Assembly (NCBI RefSeq): GCF_964275005.1
Contig: NC_092693.1
Location: 22,152,835 to 22,216,834, forward strand
Length of the DNA: 64,000 nucleotides
Reading direction: 5' to 3'
Source of the DNA: Diadema setosum
Taxonomy: Eukaryota > Echinodermata > Echinoidea > Diadematoida > Diadematidae
In this document: positions 25,501 through 35,200 of the stretch, piece by piece
How the letters are laid out: each line of letters starts with the position of its first letter
How positions within the stretch are numbered: position 1 is the stretch's first letter
Position numbers and translations under genes: made by a program
Notes under the pieces: generated by a model
What the model was told of the DNA's origin: nothing
The model's database searches: none
What the model saw: only the letters and a program-made list of their open reading frames with translations

Positions 25501-28500
25501 ATAATTATAATCATAATGGCGTGATCCCTTTCTTCTTTCCTCTCATTACTTAAATGATGATACAATGTACTACCTTGTACCAAATCTACTCGAAACTACT
25601 GTTTCTGAAACAGCCTTGATCAACAATACGGTGTCAGGCCATGCATGAGTAAAACAACAATCACAAGCACTATCCTTCACACCACATAGGGCCTAACTTT
25701 GAACAATGTAACATATGTGTATTTTTACAATACTGCAACCAAAAGTGTGACATTGTACTACAAATTAAATTCCACTATAATGACCTCAAAATAAGCTTCA
25801 TTTTAATGAATAGTGACTTCTTGATATTCAGGGTTGTACAGAAAGATAGTGCACAAAAAAGCTCTGTAAAAAATTAAATCAGAAAAATGTTATTTTGTGT
25901 ACATTCCTATAGGGAAATCTATTGAAAATGCTTGGTGTCCTATGTAACATCCGTTACATAGAATATTGAAAATAATTTTAAACACATATTGTTGATCACA
26001 AAATATTTATAAACTTGATTTGTTAATAATGTAACTAATGTATTGTGATAACAGTGCAGAATTTTACTGTTTGTACTTATTTAGGCATTTTCCAAATATG
26101 CATAACGCGTGTCGCAACGCGCGTCGCGATTGGACACCAAAGAGAAAGAGGCAAATAGTTTCTTCCCAAATATTTTATATAATTTATATTCTTTTCTTTT
26201 GGATACCTATCCTGGAAAGGAACTCAGAAAAATCAGAAAGGCCAGTAAATAGTATTGGAAATGTACAAAATAAAAGATCAAATCTTCATGTGTAACGGTG
26301 GTTACATTGGACACCAAAAAATTGCTGATTTACCATTGTTAATTTTGACATAAAGATGTAAATATTTTGGAACAAAAGTCACATATTTTTCATCCCCCAT
26401 TGAGCTCATTAAAACAGCAAAAATGCATTGATTTTCAGAATTCCGATCAACCTTTTCTAGGATCTCTGTGTAACGGTTGTCGCGTGGACACCAAGCGTAA
26501 CACGCGTTACGCACTGTTTATAATGGCATTTTAGGAATGAAAAAGGTTTATTAACAGGATTTTCTTTACATGTCATTCCAAATAGGCATGTTCTGGAATA
26601 AGATCAGTCAAAAACACTTATAGAAATATATAATTTAGTTGAGTATGATGCATTTGATCTTAGGGGTACTAATCATGTCACAAATTTGGTGTCCTAAAAT
26701 GGCCAATTTTTAAGGCATATTGTTTAAAATATACGTGAAAAATGTAAGGTTTCATATGATTTTATCTCCACTATCTCTCATATATGTGGGCTACATATCC
26801 TGAAAGTTTTAAGTCTTAATTATGTTTAATTTTTGAATTAGGGCTAATCAAACTTAATCACCTTAAATCTCTGCAGTATTGTAAAAATACACATATACGA
26901 TGTATAAACAAAACAACTATCAATATCCTTCTCACTGAAGAACTTATAGCTGTTACACAACTATTATCTATAGCGGCCAACTCTAAAAATAGATGTTGGT
27001 CACATATCCAGAACAAAACAATCGACAACATAACATTAAACAAATTAAGATTGATTATGCAACTAGCACATACACTATCACAAACACATTACATAATCAA
27101 GCCTACCTTACTCACATAGTATTTAGCTTGTATAACATCACTCAAAACACGATTAACATACATGTACTAAAATTATTCTGATTAAAACACCTCCATTAAT
27201 CAATAATCACTCTTTACCAAACATCAAAATAATTGACACATTTATAACTGCTTTAGCACACAGCGTGACGCATAAATAGGTTACACTAAACCCCAAACTT
27301 TGACAGAATAAAATCAATGAACGAAATATTGAGAACAGGTTGGCACTTTGCACAACAAGCAATGGAAGTACATATACCTACCTACCTCAATACGTACCCC
27401 TATAAAGAAAACTCAAGGAATACTTCCATCACGCCTAATGGAAGTACATACATGTGTGACTACAACTGTACCTATCTTACTACATACACTGTACATCTAT
27501 CATAAACACTCAACACTTACGTCAAGCCTCACTCCTATTTTCCTACTTAAGCCAAACGCATACTTACAATGAATCAGCTTATGCAATAAGAGGAATAGCG
27601 TGTAACAAAAACAGCAAAAATTAATAATATCGTTGTTACAACAATTAATGGGTATAAGATACTGGAAAAAGGGCCATAAACATACACTGTATGTGTATAC
27701 ATGGGAGAAGTGTTCACATACACTGATTCGACAGTAACCGTAGGTTGTGTTGATATGCCTGTGCACACAGTGATGAGTGATACTGTCCATGTAGTGAAGA
27801 TGGAGACAGAGTGTGAGTGTGTACGTGAGGCTACATCTGAACATACAGGTTATGGGGAGTGTGATATCCCTGTGCAGATGAATAAAACTGCAACAAGTAC
27901 TAGTGCATGTGGGTATGAGCGGTCACATGAGCCTGAGTCGATCGAGTCTGAACATGACAATGCTCAGATTACTATGTCTGCCCGGAAGTGCAAAGAGAGT
28001 GAGGCACATGAGCAATGTGTTGGGGATCAGCCCGATGGTAGTTGTGAGTGGTTTCTCGAAAGTATGGAGAAAGAAAGTGACACTGGTGGTCAGTCTGAAG
28101 TATGTCAGTCTGTTACATGTGAATGCTTTCCTGAGAATGAGAGGGAAGATGAATGTGGCATTAGTACCCAGTCTAAGGGTGACAATCCTGGCTTTGACCT
28201 TGTTGATAAGGGTGATGGGTTGGACGATTTTCCAGTTACACATAGGAGTAAGTCCTCCGGTATTTTGACCATTCCATGTAGTGGATCTGAGGTTGACCGT
28301 CCCACTGCTACTCCTGTCACTGAGCCCAGCTCTGCTTTTCCCTGTACGGAGGCCAGTAGTGTTACCATGGTTACTGAGCGTAGCTCTGAGTGTGACTCTC
28401 GTGGGACTGGTGCTGCTCCCTCTTCTAGTGAACATAGCATCTGTTCCTTAGTTTCCATGGATAGTTCTGGGTCCTCCCTAAATGAATGTACACACACTAA

Positions 28501-29043
28501 ATCCCACCGCTGCCACCACGCCAGTAAATAATGAGAAACATCAGACGATCTTGGTATATGATGTTCAAGAGTTTATTGGCCGTGACCGAGTCAACTGCAC
28601 ACACGTAACACATAGCGTGCACAACACGTGGAAACCGATCAGAGTATGGAAAGCCACTTGATACAACATAACTATAATTATAATCATAATGGCGTAGAGG
28701 TAACTAGCTATAGCCCGACCAGACGCTGTGAGAAGCACAGGTCACAGCAAGCGACTGGGCTACTAGATCTAGCAATAGCATTGTAGCAGTAGTAAACATA
28801 AGAGAGGTGGCGTGCTGTGTAAGACTACATCATTTTACATGCATGGGACTACAGAACGGAAGTGTTGATTTATACGCCGAGCTCATACCACTAGTGAATA
28901 TGTCTACAAAATGCTCATGAACTTTTGCATTTCTTAGAAAAAAAACAGAGATACCTACCAACTTCTATTGCTGACGTAAATGACGAACATATTGCTACAA
29001 ATATCGTGATGAACGCAATCATTTCCTGGCCCAGCATCATCAT
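19588..29043 (-). CDS. Gene B: CUB-LDLa single-pass membrane protein with a short tail
   Basis: Five exons in transcript order: 29043-28959, 23980-23804, 22254-22063, 20805-20692 and 19796-19588. All introns are GT/AG and phase 1; the sum is 777 nt, or 258 aa plus stop. Exon 1 encodes a signal peptide ([20 protein letters not shown]). Exons 2 and 3 make one four-cysteine CUB domain; exon 2 is 177 nt, exactly as in gene A. Exon 4 is a complete six-cysteine LDLa module ([12 protein letters not shown]). Exon 5 holds a helix ([20 protein letters not shown]) and a charged tail of about 36 residues ending [10 protein letters not shown]. The start is the first of three consecutive Met codons. It is convergent with gene A and divergent from gene C. 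Intron 1 contains a young LTR element, and intron 2 a SINE. Its role is inferred to be a cell-surface receptor or co-receptor. TTTATT at 19160-19165 may be its poly(A) signal. Confidence 0.88.
22441..22665 (+). mobile_element. tRNA-derived SINE copy 2 (intron 2 of gene B)
   Basis: Head GTGGCTCAGTGGATAA (A box) and CTGGTTCAAGCCC (degenerate B box), then a tail containing TATGGTAGCTTTTTCATAAG, the same family as 4774-4985. A purine-only GGGGGA-type tract at about 22551-22612 has expanded inside it. Confidence 0.7.
23401..23785 (+). repeat. Inverted-repeat element with a partial tandem duplication, intron 2 of gene B
   Basis: Starts GCCGGGCTCAACATAAACTT and ends with AATGTTAAGCCCTGCTATAA, which is imperfectly complementary. 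The right half (about 23538-23650) is repeated at 23655-23785 with shared AATTTGGTGGCTTGACATCA and CTGCTATAAGGATCTACCAC. It is related to the GGTGGCCC-rich element at 53863-54323. The second copy ends about 20 bases from the splice donor of the CUB exon. Confidence 0.65.
25346..25521 (-). repeat. 3' LTR of the element at 25346-28694
   Basis: 176 bp direct repeat identical by eye to 28519-28694, from CGCCAGTAAATAATGAG to AATCATAATGGCG as read on the + strand. In element orientation it is the 3' LTR, because the purine tract adjoins it. Confidence 0.85.
27701..28531 (+). other. Long antisense open frame inside the LTR element
   Basis: 276 codons on the strand opposite to the element, with its stop just inside the LTR. 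The translation is rich in Ser, Thr, Glu and Cys (16 or more cysteines), has no hydrophobic segment and no recognisable domain. On the element's own strand shorter frames overlap it. It may be a chance frame in repeat-like sequence, an antisense gene or captured sequence; I cannot decide. Confidence 0.3.
28519..28694 (-). repeat. 5' LTR of the element at 25346-28694
   Basis: The matching 176 bp copy. The tRNA-Leu primer site (28501-28518) abuts it directly, which sets the orientation as - strand. Confidence 0.85.
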
Positions 29044-29367
29044 TCTACGTCTCGTCGACAGGATCTTATCGAGGAAAACAAATGGCCGTCTAGAATAATC
29101 TATTAAACAAAAGGGGGAAAATTTCTAACTGAACGGCGGATAAAAGTCAGCGGTGTTTATTCTGAGGTACCCTGATGCTCTGATATTCAAACTAATTAAA
29201 TAAGCCACTTTACAAATTATATTTGATGTAATTTTACCCAAATTTTATTATATAGAAGAAATATATATATTCAAATCATTATGTTTGTTTCCATATGTAC
29301 GCTTTGAATGATCTCCTCCCTAGTATTGAAATGAAATTGACTGATTGCCATGCAACACCAAGCGGAT

Positions 29368-29610
29368 GCGTTTTTTTTTTAAGACGGCACAGATTGGGGC
29401 ATGGCGCGTGTTAAACCTATGGGAAAAACGTTGGGTTATGGTTTTTGGTTATGGTTAGGGTTAGGGTTAGGTTTGGGGTTAGGGTTAGGGTTAGGGTTGG
29501 GGTTAGGGTTTGATGGTTAGGGTTAGGATTAGGATTAGGGTTAGGTTTAGGAATAGGGTCCCCGATAGATTTTTAGTTACCCAATCTGTGCCGTCTAAAA
29601 AAAACACGCA
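29368..29610. mobile_element. MITE carrying TTAGGG-type repeats
   Basis: Inverted ends AGACGGCACAGATTGGG (29382 on) and CCCAATCTGTGCCGTCT (29580-29596), extended outward by T and A runs and GCGT/ACGC. Flanks GCGGATGC and GCCGGATGC look like an imperfect target duplication of about 9 bp. The interior (about 29447-29545) is a degenerate GGTTAG / TTAGGG array. Confidence 0.7.
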
Positions 29611-29696
29611 AGCCGGATGCATCATGCATAATGCCTGTTATGCATACTAGAACTTAGCTGCGACAGGCTAGCCATGCTGGGGGCATTTAATGAAAG

Positions 29697-29825
29697 GAAC
29701 TTGTCGGATAAAATATCTGACAAGTCAATTATATCCGACAAGTTTTGAGAAATTCTTTAGTCTGATTGGCTGATTTCTCTGAACTTGTCGGATATAATTG
29801 ACTTGTCGGACATTTTATCTGACTA
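29697..29825. mobile_element. Palindromic MITE
   Basis: Left arm 29700-29752 and right arm 29770-29822 are near-complementary around a short loop. Each arm itself contains TTGTCGGATA and its complement, so it can form a nested hairpin. No coding. Confidence 0.65.
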
Positions 29826-30671
29826 TTTTCTTCATGAATGTCCCCCTGCAGATGGGGAAACATCGGCGCTCTGCTCTGGCTGTTCTCTGAATGATTGTGC
29901 CTTGGGTAGTTAGTATTCAAATCATACATAATTGTATTTTACTCAGTAGGCCTACCGTTAATTCACAGCTGTTAAACAATCCTTGAAATAGTGTACAGTT
30001 TAATTCGAATTATAATCCAATGGATCGGGAAAAAATCTTATTTATGTTTATACATAATTGATGCATTGTTTGTATGACTATAATGGTACATTGCAATTAT
30101 ATATCCTAGTGGCCAAATAAGGATGATAATAATAATGCAGGTCTTCAAGATCTGAGCAATTTTCTGATTTGTTAAGTTCAAGGGCAGACGTCAAAAGTCA
30201 CCACAGTCTGTAGGCCTAGTTTCAGCCATTGCGAAAAGAAGAAATAAAAGCATAAGTGAAGAAAGATTGGCATTGAGGTATTTTTTGTTCTTGTAGAGTA
30301 TCCTAAGAACGTGATAATAAAAATTGCTCTAATTAAAAACAATCAACAAAAGCAACTGGATCCTTTTGTGATAGGGTTGTCAAGGGAATTCATTTTCAAA
30401 GCGTTCACATTTTATTACAATTTAAATGTTGTAATGAAAGCATCACTTTAGCAAAAGCTTTCTATAGTAAAGGATATGCAACAACAACATTGACTCAAAT
30501 GCATTTATCTCTTTATTCCAATGTCCAATGTGCGCTGTGGTGCGTATCATCACGAAGTATTTCGTCATCAGAATAGACTATACAGATCAAAGGCAAGCTC
30601 ATAAAACCTCGTTGTCCCACATGATATAGGGCTATGCAAAGGCAACTAGCAGTGCAACAACACGATCGATG

Positions 30672-30707
<36 letters not shown>

Positions 30708-31250
30708 AGGATGGCAGAAACGAGTTTTGCGCCGAAAATTGATTTCCTAGAAGAAAGCTCTCTCTCCCTCCCTCTCCCCCTCTCTCTCTATCTATCTCTC
30801 CAAGGCTCAAGCTCTGCCTTTCTCGTCCTTGTTTCTTCCCCTCTCACTTCTTCTTTCTCTCCATTGTATCATCATTGTGTGCATCTTCGTGATTATTGTT
30901 TCGCTCATTCATACTCCACCTCCCTCATCAACATTCATTGGTGCTGCACCGACATCTCACTGAGAGATGAAACAAGATGACCAGATGACGTGCTTGCTGC
31001 GTCTGACGCGATTAAATCATTTTGAAAATTTGCTCGACTGACATGTGCATTGTTGGTTTGATGGATATGTCGTTGTGATGAACGCTAATAACAGACATTA
31101 CCGGCTGAAAAATGATGTTTGTATATCACAAACATTTCTTATACGCAACGTGGATACTAATCTTGCATTTGTGATGTACAACTATTGAACACAGTCGTTT
31201 GGAAAGTGAATATTTGTTTTATATTTATCTTTTTATCTCATCTACGCAAC

Positions 31251-32236
31251 ATGGATACTCATTTTGCTGCCTTCTGCCTCTCAATGGGCCTACTCTCAAA
31301 ATATTTATTTAGCTGTGTGCTGTCAACAGTTCCAGCGGGTGAGTTATCTTACTGATTTTTCTTTCTTGCTATGAATACATTACTGTGTTTATCAATGTTT
31401 AAATCAGTACACGATAGATGGGACAATTTTTTAGACATATTATTATTGAATCGCATTTACATTGACGAAAATTCATGCATATTCACCCCTCTGCATAATG
31501 GTATCTCACTACCAGTTAATACCAGTTATGTCTTTACATTCAGCCATATTTTTTTTTATTGTATTTCTTACTTTGTTGTCATTTAAGTTAGTCATGTAGT
31601 AAACGTATCTGTCTTTATCTTCCCTTCCAATAACTTCAAGGATACTATTGCACAATCAAATCATCCAGATTTTAATCTTTGTAGTGTCTCTCCGGCATGA
31701 TCACAGTGACATTGCAAATACAATAACAGATGAATAGATACAGTAACTATAATTGAATAAAAAGATATAAAACGATAAAATAAAAATCCCAAACTTATGC
31801 TATAATATGTCCATGCACTTAATGTTGTTCATTCCTATTTCGAAAATTACAATGCACATGAGTCTAGTGAAGTTTCCTCTTTAAGTGCTACATTGTTGAA
31901 AATAAAGTGTTTATGTTGTTGTTAGACAACTCAAGCAATCCGTTGAGTGCCGTTAGCCTTTAATCAAGGCATTCCACACCACCTTCTTCTATGCGAGGAA
32001 TTTGATATCCATGCAGTATTACAATTCTCGTGCATGGATATCTAATTCCTCGCCTATCTTTATTCTCTTCGTACCCACCTTGATTGAAGGCTAGGGTGCT
32101 TGTATTTTCTATCATTAAAGTATATTTTATTCATTTTTTAGTGAATTTTTTTAAATTATTCTTATAATTAATTACATGTATATTACGCAGATAAAGGCGC
32201 AAATATTCAAATGTGAATGACGCGCTTCTTAAACAT

Positions 32237-32271
<35 letters not shown>

Positions 32272-35200
32272 CGAATCCACCATCCAGTGGTTCACTGGAG
32301 CTTGACATGGCATGGCGGAAATATCCAATCAGTGTGAATCAAAACATTCCTATTCCGCCCATTTCAAGTGTAACGTAAAGTGCCATTTCCACTCTGTGCA
32401 ACCATGAGTTTAATAGGCTTGTCCCATTCAACCACTTCGTCCTATATTCTACATGTTGTTGATAAAATCACATTTACCAAAAACTGATCGATTTTACGAT
32501 GCAAGACTTTGAAATGAACAAGAGTCATTTAACGGTCATCACTACACATGAAGTTAAGTGTAGGAATGAGGAGAGTGATTGATATGAAAATAAACCTCTT
32601 CATTAAAGCGATTTGTTATCTGATCAAACATTCATGTATGTAATACATACTGCGGATCTATTTTAAAAAGTCTTTTTGTGAGGGAGGGGCAAAAGAAAAG
32701 TAGACCTAAAGTAAAGCATATCTCAATGACTTCTGTATATATCTCATAACCGTCAAATCATCCCATAAAGGGGAGGCCTATTTGTACTTGATGATTTAAA
32801 CTTTTATCTTTAAATGACAAAAAATCACTCCAAGTAAGTTGTATTCGAACGAGTAACAAAATAAAATGCATCAAACTTTTGCAACAAAAATGAACAGAGA
32901 AAACTCTGCTACATACATAAAGTTGAATTAGTGACGAAGTTGCCTTTTACATCTCACCAGTTTATATGCTCGAAGAGTGCAACGGGGTGATATTCGTGGG
33001 ACCTTCGACAGGTTTCGCCAGTCTCGTAATATCGCAGAGGACGGACAGCTATCCGAACGATGTCGCGTGTTCAATCACCATTCAGACGAACAAGTCACGG
33101 TTACTCGCTCTGACATTTGCAGATTTTGACGTTGAGGGCGACCTTGACCGCATCTGCTTTGATGCTCTCTGGTTTTTAGACGGAGTTGCCGACTCTTCCT
33201 TCAACATGGCTCAAAATGGTATGACATTTTGGAAGGATATTATGTAACATGAAACCCCCCCCCCCCATAATATATCATTTCTAATCATCTGGCGGCGATA
33301 ACACGTTGATTATAGCGACCACTGGCAACTATATATCATAAGCTGTTTTCTCTTTGATTTGGAAAAAAAAAATGTAACAATGAGTGTTGGGAATATTCGT
33401 TTTTTATAGTAACTGTTATAATGTTAACAGTTGTTATTTGAAGTATACAAAACAATAACATCACATTATCTTGGGATGTTGTATGCATAACGATCGCGAG
33501 CGTGACGTTTTTGAATTTCAGGTACTCAATACTGTGGCCCTGGGGAAAATATCGACAACCTCGCTTCCAGCGGATCTACCGTCACTCTTATGCTCACAAC
33601 AGATCAATATCACACCGCACGTGGATTCACACTGGTGATTACATCTTTCCATGTGGGTGAGGCATCCTAGTTTTGTTTCAAACTCTTCAGTACTCTATCT
33701 TGAGGATGATAATGCAGAGTGAGGCTACAGAGTTTCTGAGAGTCAAGGTTATGAGTATATTATGTGGAATTAATTACTCATCTGCATAGTCCAACAGTAA
33801 TTGCTGAAACCTCCATGTGACTGCCCCATCTCCTACAAGAAAACTTCTTTAAAGTACAAATCTACTGCGTACTCACCCATGACTTCACTGCTTCACTGCA
33901 TACTTTTTCATTATGTTTTTGCCTATGAAACCGAGAAAGCTATAGTGATCACAAAATCATTGTTATTCGTAAATATGCGAGAAAAAACCCCCACAGAAGT
34001 TGGGTGTCTTCTTTTACAAAGAAATTGATAGATAATAGCAACAACATGGCTATAGAACTCTCAGCAAGAACAGAAAAAAGGCAAAACTTGAGTTGCGGGT
34101 TCTTTCTATGGAGTTAAGGAGCATCAACAAAATCATAACTTCCTTGAACAGTAAAACAAACAAAATACAAACGATCCTGGCATTGAGTATGGGAAAAAAG
34201 TGAAAAAGTTCTTTATGTATGGAATATCATACGTGGATTCTACAGGGGAAAGATTTCTGTATTTTGTTTCTCAATTCCAACCGAAGGAGTCTGTGCCGAG
34301 AATGAATTCTCGTGTTCCAACGATCGCTGTATCAACAGACAACTTGTTAATGACACATGGGAGAACTGTGATGATGGCAGTGACGAAACAATGCTAGGTG
34401 AGGTCTCGTAGGTTCTTTAAAGGGTGTGTACAGTTCTGGTTGAGGTGAGGATTTAGCTTTTAACGTTTTGCGAGATATTCAGAAACCACTCTATGAGATG
34501 TCAAAGAGCATGCAATTCTAAGGGGTATCAAAAGTTTATTTGATGAAAATCGGTTTTGAAATGGCTGAGATATCCAAAAACAGGGTGAAACAAAGAGATC
34601 CTAATAAAAGGCGCGGCCTGTCGCCTTTTATTATTATCACTTTTTTTGGGGGGGGGGATATCTCGGCCATTTGAAAACCGATTTTCATCAAACATACGTT
34701 GAATCCTTCTTAAAATCACATACTCTTTCATAACAGGTTTCTCATTATCTCACTTAGGAATGTTCAAAACATGAATCCCCACCTCAACCAGTACTGTACA
34801 GTCCCTTTAACCATCATCTGTACCGAAATAATCTGGATCATAATAGGCAGTGGCGGATCCAGAGGGGGGCGCACTGGGCGCGCGCCCCCTCGTTATTTTT
34901 TGTTAAAAAAACAAAAGAAGTAGAAAGAAACTAGAAATGTCGCTACGGCGACTGATGCCTCCGCCATAATGCATGATTCTCCCATAATAGGTGTATAGTA
35001 CAATGTCTTCACAATGTGTGATGACAGTTTCACATAACTGGCAAAATATCGAAATAACAGGTTTATCGGAAATATCTTGAATGTTCACTTTCCACGAACT
35101 GGGTTTGCTATAATTGTCTATTAAAGAGTGCAGGTACACATATTTGGGGAATTGAAAATTTTTACTTGACTTCTGACCGACCTTATTATAAGTTTATGCA

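Larger units (their letters stand above)
25346..28694 (-). mobile_element. LTR retrotransposon, non-autonomous, young, looks structurally whole
   Basis: A 3.35 kb element on the - strand in intron 1 of gene B, in the same orientation as that gene. Its 176 bp direct repeats (25346-25521 and 28519-28694) are identical by eye, which indicates a recent insertion. Immediately inside the 5' LTR, 28501-28518 is an 18-base match to the 3' end plus CCA of tRNA-Leu, that is, a primer binding site. A purine tract in element sense (25526-25544) lies next to the 3' LTR. LTR ends are CGCCA and TGGCG instead of the usual TG and CA. The left flank is a TAGAGG repeat, so the target duplication is unclear. I recognise no gag or pol, so it must have depended on another element. 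A long antisense frame lies at 27701-28531. Confidence 0.82.
29044..31250. promoter_or_regulatory. Divergent gap between genes B (-) and C (+)
   Basis: A 2.2 kb stretch separating the start codons of two paralogous genes transcribed away from each other, so it must hold both promoters. It contains two MITEs (29368-29610 and 29697-29825), an AG repeat (30676-30705) and TC-rich sequence (30760-30800). No core promoter motif is clear. At 31147 TACGCAACGTGGATACTAAT nearly duplicates the sequence around the gene C start codon (31243-31262). Confidence 0.45.

Noticed and set aside
29447-29545. Chromosome end (telomere)
   Set aside because: The TTAGGG-like repeats are degenerate, only about 100 bp long, enclosed by inverted repeats and flanked by genes on both sides.
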